A stretch of DNA of 64,000 nucleotides from Fluviicola sp. (GTDB lineage: Bacteria > Bacteroidota > Bacteroidia > Flavobacteriales_D > Crocinitomicaceae), in NCBI RefSeq assembly GCF_039596395.1, contig NZ_JBCNJT010000001.1:1647315-1711314 (forward strand). Reading direction: 5' to 3'. How positions within the stretch are numbered: the first letter of the stretch is position 1; every line of letters starts with the position of its first letter. This document shows, in pieces, positions 1-7,541 of the stretch. The position numbers and the translations under genes are program-made. The notes beneath the pieces are model-generated. The model saw only the letters and a program-made list of their open reading frames with translations, was not told the origin of the DNA and ran no database searches.

Positions 1-328
1 CAGCACAGTTGGCTACATCAAGAGTGACGGAACCATTGAGAACTCCAGCCATTCTACTGTTGGATACATTAAAAGTGACGGAACCATCGAAGATAGAAGC
101 CACAGCACAATCGGTTACATCAGAAGCAACGGAACCATCGAAAACAGAAGCCATTCTACAGTCGGCTATGTAAAAAGCGACGGAACAGTTGAAAACAGCA
201 GCCACTCCACTTTGGGCTACATCAAAGACAATGGTACCGTTGAAAATTCAAGCCACAGCACATTGGGTTATGCCAGGGGCATTAAAAAAGAATGGGCCGC
301 AGTAGCTTATTTTTTCTTCAAGTTTTAA
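1..328 (+). CDS. C-terminal part of a 17-residue tandem-repeat protein (5' end outside window)
   Basis: The reading frame starts before the window and ends at the TAA at 326-328. What is visible is five copies of a 17-residue unit (51 bp), consensus STVGYIKSDGTIENSSH, followed by a short tail ending in AYFFFKF. Positions H, G-Y, G-T and E are invariant or nearly so, and substitutions are conservative, as in a solenoid or beta-propeller-like repeat. It resembles small Bacteroidota proteins that I recall being annotated as 5-fold beta-flower proteins, but I cannot verify that family. The aromatic last residue (F) preceded by alternating hydrophobics might fit membrane or barrel closure; function is unknown. 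Confidence 0.75.
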   Translation, partial: STVGYIKSDGTIENSSHSTVGYIKSDGTIEDRSHSTIGYIRSNGTIENRSHSTVGYVKSDGTVENSSHSTLGYIKDNGTVENSSHSTLGYARGIKKEWAAVAYFFFKF

Positions 329-349
329 GGAAATACTGAAACCTAAAAC

Positions 350-382
350 AAAATCCGCAGAACTTTGATTCTGCGGATTTTC
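350..382 (+). terminator. Rho-independent terminator
   Basis: Perfect inverted repeat AAATCCGCAG / CTGCGGATTT around a 10-nt loop, with A on the 5' side and T on the 3' side. It lies 22 bases after the stop of the repeat protein and also could serve the converging gene at 455-832. Confidence 0.8.
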
Positions 383-454
383 TATTCATTCCTGTTTCTG
401 CCTCAGGGCGTTATCTCCCTACCGCGCAACCCGCGTGGAGTACTAATCGCCCAA

Positions 455-832
455 TCAGTCCAGGTCAATTTTTTCAGAAACCCAATCCACAGCCTGGCCC
501 ATTGCCGCATGATTAAACGCTTTAAAAGTTCCCGGCATCAACGCACTGAATACTTTCGTAAAATTATGCACACCCTCACTATCCGAAATAATCGCAGCGC
601 GGTTCCATTTCATCAGATTCTGAGCTCCCAAAACAGCATCTTTAAACCAGGCCCCGAAAGTGAATTCCGAAACCGGCGTGTCCAATACCAGCATATAATT
701 CAAAACGTCTGTTTGCTCCACTAATTTTTTGACTTCCGGGATAACTACCTCATCAAAATCTGCCTGAGTAACCTCTCCCGTAGCTCTGAAACCAACTATA
801 TTCGTTGGCAAATCCGTTATTTTCGTTATCAT
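455..832 (-). CDS. SpoIIAA-like (STAS/DUF3478) protein
   Basis: 125 residues, the normal length of the SpoIIAA-like family. The start MITKITDLPTNIVGFRATGEV, followed by a long helix (FDEVVIPEVKKLVEQ) and a central strand (LNYMLVLDTP), matches the fold in which a short beta sheet is followed by F..W..D. The later segment WNRAAIISDSEGVHNFTKVFSALMPG is also typical. Members are small cytosolic proteins of unclear role, related to anti-sigma-factor antagonists but lacking the phosphorylated serine context. It stands alone, converging on the repeat protein and diverging from ssrA. The family call is fairly sure, the function is not. Confidence 0.75.
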   Translation of the reverse strand: MITKITDLPTNIVGFRATGEVTQADFDEVVIPEVKKLVEQTDVLNYMLVLDTPVSEFTFGAWFKDAVLGAQNLMKWNRAAIISDSEGVHNFTKVFSALMPGTFKAFNHAAMGQAVDWVSEKIDLD

Positions 833-983
833 AGCCTTTCTATTTTAATAGTAAGATAGCGAACCTTATGCTGAGGCAAACCGGTATTTAGGATTTATTA
901 GGGAATTTGTGGAAAGCGCTTTGTATTCCGATGTTTTTGGTTAACAAAACATAAGAACTCCAACGGAAATCGGGATTTATTCT

Positions 984-991
984 TACATTTG
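984..991 (+). promoter_or_regulatory. Candidate -7 element of ssrA
   Basis: TACATTTG matches the Bacteroidota -7 consensus TAnnTTTG and ends 13 bases before the mapped 5' end of tmRNA. No TTTG is found at the expected -33 spacing. Confidence 0.5.
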
Positions 992-1003
992 TTCGTTACA
1001 ACT

Positions 1004-1407
1004 GGGGTCGACATTGGATTTGACAGCGATTGAGATTTCGGTGGGAAGCATGCAGAGCGTTGTAGTGAAGCTCTTAAATATCTTGCTGCGAACAATAATT
1101 GACAATACGTCATACGCACTTGCTGCTTAATTTACTAGGTAAATTCGGCTTAATCCAGTGGAAGATATAGTACACGGACAAGTTTCTCCTCTACCGGCTC
1201 TGATTTTCGGCTAGTAGGCTCAGGAGAATCATTTTAGAAAATCTGGCACCAATCGGGCTTCGCGTGCGGTGTGAGATCTTAGAAGCTAAGGTTGGATCTT
1301 GGGTGTTTTTGTCCGAATCCAGCTCGAAAACCAATCAAAAAATAAGCATGTAGAAGACATTCGGAACCATTGTTTGGACGAGGGTTCGAACCCCTCCGAC
1401 TCCACCA
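1004..1407 (+). ncRNA. ssrA: tmRNA (transfer-messenger RNA)
   Basis: The 404-nt RNA starts with GGGGTCGACATTGGATTTGA, the classical tmRNA 5' end, and ends with a T-arm (GGGTTCGAACCCC) and acceptor strand CGACTCC followed by ACCA. The 5' GGGGTCG pairs with the 3' CGACTCC over seven positions, including one G-U. Together with SmpB it rescues ribosomes stalled on broken mRNA and tags the nascent peptide for degradation. The internal tag frame is at 1101-1130. A terminator follows ten bases after the ACCA end. CCA is encoded. No second copy of the 3' end is seen nearby, so there is no sign of an integrated island at this common integration site. Confidence 0.96.
1101..1130 (+). other. tmRNA proteolysis-tag reading frame
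   Basis: GAC AAT ACG TCA TAC GCA CTT GCT GCT TAA encodes DNTSYALAA then stop. The ending YALAA is the degradation signal shared by bacterial tags, and nine residues fits Bacteroidota tags such as GETNYALAA. The resume codon is inferred as GAC; an earlier codon in the same frame (ATT) cannot be excluded. Confidence 0.8.
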
Positions 1408-1416
1408 CGAAAGTAG

Positions 1417-1447
1417 AAAAAGGCCATTCCTAGCGGATGGCTTTTTC
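1417..1447 (+). terminator. Terminator of ssrA
   Basis: AAAAAGGCCAT, nine-base loop, ATGGCTTTTT with T-run; located ten bases after the tmRNA 3' end. Confidence 0.85.
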
Positions 1448-1458
1448 ACTTTGTGGTG

Positions 1459-1495
1459 GTCCGTAGCGACTGACGAAGGAAAGTCTGCTACGGAA
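1459..1495. repeat. Imperfect hairpin in intergenic spacer
   Basis: CCGTAGC at 1461-1467 pairs with GCTACGG at 1487-1493. It is part of the 303-base spacer between ssrA and the ATPase gene, which otherwise holds only the dispersed repeat at 1532-1644. Confidence 0.5.
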
Positions 1496-1531
1496 AAGTC
1501 GCAGGGATACAGGTTCTAAGTACGATTTAAG

Positions 1532-1644
1532 TCTCCTCCCTTGAGGGAGGATTAAGGTGGGTGGTGAAGCCCAAATCTTCCACAAAGCCCAATTTCATTC
1601 AGTTTCCCAAAATTCTCAGCGGTTCGATTCCCTTTTGCCCGGAA
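1532..1644. repeat. Dispersed repeat A, copy 1
   Basis: About 110 bases beginning TCTCCTCCC.TGAGGGAGG, then AAGGTGGGTGG, AAATCTTCC, and ending GGTTCGATTCCCTTTTGC.CGGAA. The same series of blocks in the same order recurs at 3368-3479. The first part is itself an inverted repeat (CCTCCC / GGGAGG). The two copies lie in direct orientation and bracket the ATPase gene. Confidence 0.8.
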
Positions 1645-1710
1645 GGTGTTGTATTTCAGATTTTTTTGGTAGTATTGACCGAAAATTAAACCAAGCATTA
1701 TTCAGACCAT

Positions 1711-3168
1711 ATGATTCACAAAATCACTTCGATTAAAAATTTGGGGAAATTAAAGTCTCCATCTTTCAGTAAAGAAAACTGGAATGGTATTTTCCAAAAA
1801 CGAAATATTATATATGCTAATAATGGTAGTGGAAAAACTACACTGTCTTTAATGTTTAGATCTCTAAAAAACAATAATGAAATTCTAATAAAGAAGAAGA
1901 CTTTCAACGCTACTGAACCAATAGAAATTAAGCTCTTCGATTCTGATAAAAAGGAATACTCATATAACACTGATAAATGGAACAAGCATTATGAAAAGAT
2001 TGAGGTATTCGATAGCTATTTCGTAGAAGATAACATATATGTCATAACTGTAAAAGACAATCCTAAAGGATCGTCAATATTTGAGATTTTATTAGGAGAG
2101 GACGCAGTAATATATAGAAAACAGATAGATGCATTAAAAATAGAGACTAGTAAATTACAGAACAAAAGATTAAACATCCGAAGAAGAAAAAACAGAGAAG
2201 AGGATCAAAGAAAAAAAGAAGACTTAGAAAGACAGATGTCTGAAAATTCAGAGCAAAAGAAAATTAATCGTGAAAAAATCAAGACAATTGAAAGAGAGAT
2301 TATAAAGCTTTCTGAAAAACACAAAGATGATTATTTGGAAAAGATCAATGAATATTTAAGTCATTTCAATCCAAACTTAAAGCTATTAAAACTAAGCGAA
2401 TACAACACCAAGGCTGTTTATACCCTAGAAATAATGGGGTACGCAATTAATGATACAAAGGAATATTCCCTTAGATATACATTGAGTGAAGCAGATAAGA
2501 ATGCACTTTCATTGTCTTTCTTTTTGGCAAAACTTGACTTAAAACATGATATAATTAATTATACTGTTGTGATTGATGATCCAATTACAAGTTTTGATTA
2601 TGCTAGAAAGTCAAGCACGATAAATATGATATATAAGTTATCTAAAAAGGCTAATCAAGTAATTGTCCTAACACATGATCTCAAATTTGCATTTGATTTA
2701 AATAGAAAGTTTTCAAGCAGTTCTGATCCTTTGGAAAGTATTAAGATTAGTAGTAATGGAGAAACAAGTTATTTTCAAAACTATGATATAGAAAGAGAAA
2801 ATTTGTCAGGGATATTTAAAGATTTAACTGTATTAAATGAATATATTTTACATGGTGCAAGAAATGATGTAGAAAAAAGAGAGGTTATCAGGTGTATTCG
2901 TCCTGCAATTGAAGGATTATTCCGTATTAAATTTTTTGGGGTAATTAAATCTAATGAATGGCTAGGTGATATTATTGAAAAAATAAGGAAATCTGAAAAT
3001 ACTAGTGATTTTCATAAATACTTCTCGATTCTTGAAGACATAATTGAAATCAACGATTATTCTAAAGAATATCATCATAGTAATCCTCAATATTTTGATA
3101 CTCCAATTAATGATGTCGAATTAAGAACTTATGTCCTGAAAACATTAAAACTTTTGAAAGAAATTTAA
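1711..3168 (+). CDS. AAA_13/RloC-PrrC-like ATPase, candidate anticodon nuclease
   Basis: 485 residues with the SMC/ABC-type ATPase parts of the AAA_13 family: Walker A ANNGSGKTT at 36-44, a short charged coiled coil at about 135-205, ABC signature LSEADKNA at 258-265, Walker B VVIDD at 286-290 with D-loop, and the H-loop THD at 321-323. The C-terminal 110 residues carry R397-x3-E401 and H455/H456, an arrangement like the R-x3-E...H nuclease triad of PrrC and RloC. Those enzymes cut tRNA anticodon loops during phage infection. The coil has no CxxC zinc hook and is much shorter than in RloC (family about 650-750 residues, from memory). Codon use is strongly AT-rich against neighbours and the gene is bracketed by direct repeats, suggesting transfer. 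The ATPase call is firm; nuclease activity is inference. Confidence 0.8.
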   Translation: MIHKITSIKNLGKLKSPSFSKENWNGIFQKRNIIYANNGSGKTTLSLMFRSLKNNNEILIKKKTFNATEPIEIKLFDSDKKEYSYNTDKWNKHYEKIEVFDSYFVEDNIYVITVKDNPKGSSIFEILLGEDAVIYRKQIDALKIETSKLQNKRLNIRRRKNREEDQRKKEDLERQMSENSEQKKINREKIKTIEREIIKLSEKHKDDYLEKINEYLSHFNPNLKLLKLSEYNTKAVYTLEIMGYAINDTKEYSLRYTLSEADKNALSLSFFLAKLDLKHDIINYTVVIDDPITSFDYARKSSTINMIYKLSKKANQVIVLTHDLKFAFDLNRKFSSSSDPLESIKISSNGETSYFQNYDIERENLSGIFKDLTVLNEYILHGARNDVEKREVIRCIRPAIEGLFRIKFFGVIKSNEWLGDIIEKIRKSENTSDFHKYFSILEDIIEINDYSKEYHHSNPQYFDTPINDVELRTYVLKTLKLLKEI

Positions 3169-3219
3169 TTTTTAGTTTTTTTGATATTTCCGGTTCCATT
3201 TTCGTTCACCCTTCTCCAC

Positions 3220-3260
3220 AAAAAGAAAAAGCATTACGAGAGTGATGCTTTTTCTTTTTG
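3220..3260 (+). terminator. Terminator after the ATPase gene
   Basis: AAAAAGAAAAAGCAT, ten-base loop, ATGCTTTTTCTTTTT. It forms the left end of composite repeat B. Confidence 0.8.
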
Positions 3261-3367
3261 TCCCTTTTCTCTCACACTTCACACTCACACGGAGTTGTAG
3301 CTTTTTCTTTTTGAGTAGTGAGTGCGAGGACTGAGTGTGGGATCCCGGTTCGAAGCTGAAATTCCCT
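3220..3367. repeat. Composite dispersed repeat B, copy 1
   Basis: The terminator hairpin is followed by TCTCACACTTCACACTCACAC, GAGTT.TAGCTTTTTCTTTTTGAGTA, a reverse GAGTGTG-like arm, and ATCCCGGTTCGAAG. The same order is seen at 4842-5002. CACACT...AGTGTG arms give it dyad symmetry. With repeat A (3368-3479) it fills the 459-base spacer before the Crp gene. Confidence 0.8.
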
Positions 3368-3479
3368 CTCCTCCCTCTGAGGGAGGACTAAGGTGGGTGG
3401 CGAACTCCAAATCTTCCGCAAGCACCGATTCATCAGTTTCCTAAAATTTAGCGCGGTTCGATTCCCTTTTGCTCGGAAA
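3368..3479. repeat. Dispersed repeat A, copy 2
   Basis: Second copy of the element at 1532-1644: CCTCCCTCTGAGGGAGG, AAGGTGGGTGG, AAATCTTCCGCA, CATCAGTTTCC, GGTTCGATTCCCTTTTGCTC. Differences are single-base changes and small indels. It directly abuts composite repeat B. Confidence 0.8.
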
Positions 3480-3627
3480 CTTAGTTTAATGGAAGACTTA
3501 TGCGGTAGTCGAATTCAATCCAATCCGATTGTTGATTCCTTTTTTGATGGATACAAACCATCTTCGGAGGTAATATTCTCCACAAAATACTCATCTTTGC
3601 AACAACATACTTTATTCATACAATCAA

Positions 3628-4209
3628 TTGGATTCACATATACTTCTGCAGGATTTACAAGCATACTCCGACTTTTCAGAGCGTGATTTTCCTGATTTTT
3701 TAAAGTTGTTTACCGAGTTTAAGGTCAGGAAGAACGAATTTTTCTATCAAGCCGGAGAAATCCCAAGATACAGTCCGTTTATTGTAAAGGGATGCATGCG
3801 CAAATTTTTTATCAATGATGATGGGGACGAACAGATTGTATTCTTTGCCGAAGAAAAATGGTTTGCAGGTGAAGTACAATGTATGCGATCAAAAACCAAA
3901 ACAGAAATGTATCTTCAAGCTTTGGAAGACTGTGATATATTAGCGATAACACTTGAAAATGCAGAATATGGGATGAAAAACTTTCCTGCGTACAGGCAGT
4001 ATTTTGATCTAAAGTACGCATCAGACCACAATCGGATAATACAGGAAGCAACCCGCTTGAAAAACGATACTCCTGAAACTTTATACAAAAGACTTTTGGA
4101 AACCAGACCTTCTTTGATATTGCGGGTTCCGCAGCATCACATTGCCAATTATTTAGGCCTAAGAACGGAAACAATAAGCCGCATAAGGAGAAAAATAGCT
4201 CTCGGATGA
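3628..4209 (+). CDS. Crp/Fnr-family transcriptional regulator
   Basis: 193 residues, typical of the Bacteroidota Crp branch. Residues 1-115 form the cyclic-nucleotide-binding-like barrel (FTEFKVRKNEFFYQAGEIP, then FIVKGCMRKFFINDDGDEQ) and the C-terminal end is a winged helix with recognition segment VPQHHIANYLGLRTETISRIRR. The ligand pocket lacks a clear cAMP-binding RS motif, so the ligand is unknown. The start is TTG at 3628: no ATG lies between the upstream in-frame stop at 3571 and this codon, and the family's N-terminus begins here. The cupin gene follows 72 bases downstream on the same strand and could be its target or operon partner. Confidence 0.88.
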   Translation: MDSHILLQDLQAYSDFSERDFPDFLKLFTEFKVRKNEFFYQAGEIPRYSPFIVKGCMRKFFINDDGDEQIVFFAEEKWFAGEVQCMRSKTKTEMYLQALEDCDILAITLENAEYGMKNFPAYRQYFDLKYASDHNRIIQEATRLKNDTPETLYKRLLETRPSLILRVPQHHIANYLGLRTETISRIRRKIALG

Positions 4210-4249
4210 TTTGTTGATTTGGATCAACTACTTTCATTTTCAGTGCATA

Positions 4250-4257
4250 TACTTTTG
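4250..4257 (+). promoter_or_regulatory. Candidate -7 element of the cupin gene
   Basis: TACTTTTG fits TAnnTTTG 25 bases before the ATG at 4282. A TTTG occurs upstream but at 28 bases, outside the usual spacing. Confidence 0.4.
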
Positions 4258-4281
4258 CCTGGTAATTATAAAAACCAACAG

Positions 4282-4830
4282 ATGGCAACAGATTTATACG
4301 CTGGATTTACAAATCCAAATGCAGGAGAAACATTTCGCTGCATTTCAAACGATGCCGAAGCATTTGTCTTCGAATGGATTGTGCAACCAGGCGGACACGT
4401 ACCTAATCCACATATCCACTTTACGCAGGATGAATTATTTCATATTAAGAGCGGGGAAATACGCATGGTTTTGGACGGAAAGGAATACATAGGTAAAGCC
4501 GGAGACTCCATAAATGCTACTAAGGGTGCATCGCATATCGCTTACAATAATACGCCGGAAATTTTGACCTGTGTTGTAGAATTCAGGCCTGCACTTGATT
4601 CGTTTAAATTTTTTCAATGTATGGGAGGCCTTGTTCTCGATAAGGATTATGATAAAAACGGACAGGTGAATATTCCTAAGATGTGCTATTTCATGAAGAG
4701 AATGAAAGCAAAGAGCATTACACGGCCTACCAATATCCCCGCTCCGATATTTAAAATTGTGCTGAACCTGTTTTATATGAAAGGAATAATTTTAGGCTGG
4801 AACAAGTATTATAAAAAATATACAGAGTAA
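4282..4830 (+). CDS. Cupin-domain protein
   Basis: 182 residues from the ATG at 4282; an upstream in-frame start exists but adds a segment unlike the family and overlaps the promoter candidate. Residues 25-110 form a cupin barrel: motif 1 is H44-x-H46-x4-E51 in PNPHIHFTQDELFHI and motif 2 includes H85 in ATKGASHIAYNN, so a mononuclear metal site is likely. The remaining 75 residues contain a hydrophobic helix (PAPIFKIVLNLFYMKGIILGW) that may touch a membrane. Substrate is unknown. It follows the Crp-family gene and is closed by a strong terminator. Confidence 0.8.
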   Translation: MATDLYAGFTNPNAGETFRCISNDAEAFVFEWIVQPGGHVPNPHIHFTQDELFHIKSGEIRMVLDGKEYIGKAGDSINATKGASHIAYNNTPEILTCVVEFRPALDSFKFFQCMGGLVLDKDYDKNGQVNIPKMCYFMKRMKAKSITRPTNIPAPIFKIVLNLFYMKGIILGWNKYYKKYTE

Positions 4831-4841
4831 CCGTCTTCCAC

Positions 4842-5002
4842 AAAAAGAAAGAGCCCTGACATTTATCGTCAGGGCTCTTTCTTTTTGTTCCTCTTCTCTC
4901 ACACTTCACACTCACACTGAGTTATAGCTTTTTCTTTTTGAGTATTGAGTGTGAGTTTTGAGTGTGAAATCCCGGTTCGAAGATCAAATTCCGTCTCCTC
5001 CC
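4842..5002. repeat. Composite dispersed repeat B, copy 2, with terminator
   Basis: Begins with a terminator hairpin (AAAAAGAAAGAGCCCTGAC, seven-base loop, GTCAGGGCTCTTTCTTTTT, 4842-4886), followed by TCTCACACTTCACACTCACAC, GAGTTATAGCTTTTTCTTTTT and CCCGGTTCGAAGATC as in copy 1 (3220-3367). The inner hairpin sequence differs from copy 1 while its A/T flanks and all downstream blocks are kept. It ends in TCTCCTCCC, the first block of repeat A. Confidence 0.8.
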
Positions 5003-5042
5003 GGAAGAAGCCCGTCCCGACTTATATTATATGATCCAAAAC

Positions 5043-5080
5043 CGGGAAGGGACTCAAAATAAGTCCCTTCCGTGCTTTTA
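5043..5080. terminator. Inverted repeat between convergent genes
   Basis: GGAAGGGACT (5045-5054) pairs with AGTCCCTTCC (5062-5071). It lies between the cupin gene and the convergent T9SS gene, and probably ends the minus-strand transcript. Confidence 0.6.
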
Positions 5081-5105
5081 ATTCTGGTATTCGATGTTTG
5101 CGAAT

Positions 5106-7541
5106 TTAATGCATGACAATAAATTTTTGCTGATCAACGACTTTTCCATTCATTAAAACAACAAAAGAATAAGTTCCGTTTTGGAGATAAGAAACCTCTA
5201 ACGTATGACGCCCTTTCTCAAATGGAATTTCGTGGACTTTTCTTCCGGTCATATCAAGAATGTAAGCTTCTGAAGTCGTATTTTCTGAATCCCGGATGTC
5301 AGATTCAAACACAACTTCAAGAGTCGTGTTCACGGGGTTTGGGTACAAGCTTAGTTTAAAGCCGGAAAGTGTTTTTTCCACGTGCTTAAACATTTTTTCT
5401 GCATAATCATCACCGTCAGGGCGCTGTGGACATGGAGTAACAGTTAGTAAAGCAGCATTGGTTTCCTGTGTAGGGCAACCGCTTAATTTGCAACGGAACA
5501 GATAATTATTCTGAGTTGCGGTGGGGCTTAACACTGTTAATGTTGCTGTATTCACACCTGAGTAACCGGTACCGCTGCATGGGATCCAGGTTGTTCCACC
5601 ATCTGCACTATACTGCCACGAATAAGCATCCACATTCTGTGCGTTTACAGAAAATACAGCATTTGGTGCTGTAACCTGATTCTTATAACAAACGTCAACC
5701 CCTGATACCTGCGTATAAACGATACCTCCTTTCAGAACGAACGTCTGAGTGTATGAGCTTGTTAACCCACTGCAATCTGTTACAGTAACCTGGAAATTAA
5801 CAAACCGGAAAGTCCCTAAAGTGATGATATAAGATCCGTAAATCGATGGAGCGACACTATATGAAGATGATCCGGTAGTTGCAAAATTATCGTAATTACC
5901 GGTTGCAGCATTGTAAATACTCCAGGTATAGGTGAAAGAAGGAGTGCCGGTAACAGTAGCGTTTAACGGAATGGAAGAGCCTTCACAAATTTCCGTCTGC
6001 TCAGGAAGTGTGATTGTTGGAGCCGGCCCACTATAAGTAATCGTTCCTAAAATGACATCGCTTGAACCGGAGGCAGGATTCAACGTAATTGTCCCGCTCG
6101 AGGTCTGTAGTGATAACGGTGAAGAAGCCGTTGAAACACATTGCAGGGTATTGTATACGGAAGATGAAATGTGTGCCCTCCCGGTAACGCCATTGGCAAT
6201 CCACGGGGTAGTTGTCAGTAATTGCCCATTGGTATTTATAGGAACAATAGCCAAGCCTTGTGAGGATGAAATAGCCGGAGAAACCACGGTATTGGACGCG
6301 TCTGTATAAGTTGGGCTTGCAGTTGTATTCATGCATGCATAAATAAAATTGCATTTTCCGTTAGCCAATGAAATAGCTTCGACGCCGGGCGTAGTATTCC
6401 TGGCATAACTTGTCCATAATGCATACCCGTTGCTGGAATTCAACTTTACGATATACCCGTTATTGGCTACCGATGCGGGGATGGGAACAGTCGTATAAGT
6501 TGTTGATGAAGTAGGAAATTGGAGGTTATAGCTGGTCCCTGTCGAAGCGGCCCATCCTGCAATGTAGATATTATTGTTTTCGTCAGCAATCATTGAGGAA
6601 GGTGTACTGGTAGGCGTAGTGATACTTGCTCCCGTGGCCCGTGCCCATAAGAGATTCCCGGAAGATGAATATTTTGCATAGATTGAAGCCCTTATTCCGT
6701 TACTTGTAACAGGAATATTGCCGCTTGCTCCCTGCACTGTATAAGATGTTCCTTCCATGCGACCTGATACGATCACATTATTCGAGTGATCAATACACAA
6801 ACCGGTTTTATAGATGTTTGTATAAATCCAGTGATCGGTATAGTTATACGAGCGAATCGAGTTTCCGGTCGTAGGGTCCAACCATAAAACATAGGTTCCG
6901 GCAAGGATTCCATTTCCTGGATCAGGATCATGAATTCGTCCGGTAACGACCAATTGGGTGTGGTCATCACTAACCGCTATGTCAGTTATGACTTCAGATG
7001 ACCCGAGCCCTCTTCTTGCCCATATCAAAATTCCAGCAGGCGAATATTTAGCTACAAATCCCCTTCTCGGGTTTATAACGGATCCAATTGGAGGGGCTGC
7101 CGGTAATGTAGTGACAGGAGTAGCAGCATTTGGACTGGAAGCATTGTAAAAAGAACAGATAGACTGATAAGTACCGCAAACATAAATATAACCATTGCTG
7201 GCTGTTGTTACGGAACTGATTGTAACACCGGCAGACGCAGCAATTCTGGTGGCTACCAAAACACTGTTGGTGGAAGAATATTTAACAATGAATCCGTTTG
7301 GGGTTACATCAAACGGATCGGAGGGATAACCTGTCAGCCAATTCAATGTAATCGTTCCGAAAAGCGCATTTCCTCTGGTATATGTACCAACTACAACTTT
7401 ACTTCCGCCGGGTGATTCGGCCACATCGGTGGAAGTTTGAGAATTGGAACCTCCTGAATTGAGGCCCGATGTCCAGTTTTGCGCATGCGAGGCGATAGTA
7501 AAGACGACAGCGAATACGCTTAAAATACATTTTGTCTTCAT
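5106..7541 (-). CDS. Secreted T9SS type A protein with SBBP-like repeats
   Basis: 811 residues. A signal peptide (MKTKCILSVFAVVFTIASHAQ) is followed by about 480 residues of recurrent propeller-like units: GFVAKYSPAGILIWAR, IYAKYSSSGNLLWAR, GYIVKLNSSNGYALWTS, each a K(Y/L)...G..LW strand motif as in SBBP beta-propeller repeats. Two Ig-like/PKD-type domains rich in Cys pairs follow (EICEGSSIPLNATVTG; CYKNQVTAPNAVFSV). The last 75 residues are a Por-secretion (type A) sorting domain: LSLYPNPVNTTLEV, YILDMTGRKV, NGTYSFVVLMNGK. It should be exported by Sec, crossed through T9SS and anchored or released at the surface. Ligand unknown. Confidence 0.88.
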   Translation of the reverse strand: MKTKCILSVFAVVFTIASHAQNWTSGLNSGGSNSQTSTDVAESPGGSKVVVGTYTRGNALFGTITLNWLTGYPSDPFDVTPNGFIVKYSSTNSVLVATRIAASAGVTISSVTTASNGYIYVCGTYQSICSFYNASSPNAATPVTTLPAAPPIGSVINPRRGFVAKYSPAGILIWARRGLGSSEVITDIAVSDDHTQLVVTGRIHDPDPGNGILAGTYVLWLDPTTGNSIRSYNYTDHWIYTNIYKTGLCIDHSNNVIVSGRMEGTSYTVQGASGNIPVTSNGIRASIYAKYSSSGNLLWARATGASITTPTSTPSSMIADENNNIYIAGWAASTGTSYNLQFPTSSTTYTTVPIPASVANNGYIVKLNSSNGYALWTSYARNTTPGVEAISLANGKCNFIYACMNTTASPTYTDASNTVVSPAISSSQGLAIVPINTNGQLLTTTPWIANGVTGRAHISSSVYNTLQCVSTASSPLSLQTSSGTITLNPASGSSDVILGTITYSGPAPTITLPEQTEICEGSSIPLNATVTGTPSFTYTWSIYNAATGNYDNFATTGSSSYSVAPSIYGSYIITLGTFRFVNFQVTVTDCSGLTSSYTQTFVLKGGIVYTQVSGVDVCYKNQVTAPNAVFSVNAQNVDAYSWQYSADGGTTWIPCSGTGYSGVNTATLTVLSPTATQNNYLFRCKLSGCPTQETNAALLTVTPCPQRPDGDDYAEKMFKHVEKTLSGFKLSLYPNPVNTTLEVVFESDIRDSENTTSEAYILDMTGRKVHEIPFEKGRHTLEVSYLQNGTYSFVVLMNGKVVDQQKFIVMH

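Noticed and set aside
291-295. GAMEH in the M1 peptidase (residues 291-295) as a dead enzyme
   Set aside because: His instead of Asn occurs in other active M1 branches, and HELSH-x18-E is intact.
898-1119. Minus-strand frame of 73 residues
   Set aside because: It lies across the 5' part of tmRNA and its promoter; no family resemblance.
1004-1710. Genomic island integrated at ssrA
   Set aside because: ssrA is a frequent integration site and foreign DNA lies beside it, but no integrase and no second copy of the tmRNA 3' end is present in the window.
3335-3368. tRNA remnant suggested by GGTTCGAAG and GGTTCGATTCC near 1621, 3345 and 3454
   Set aside because: The T-loop-like strings are not enclosed by a pairing T-stem or acceptor stem; they belong to the dispersed repeats.
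3393-3686. Plus-strand frame of 97 residues before the Crp gene
   Set aside because: It runs through repeat A and ends inside the Crp gene; no coding character.
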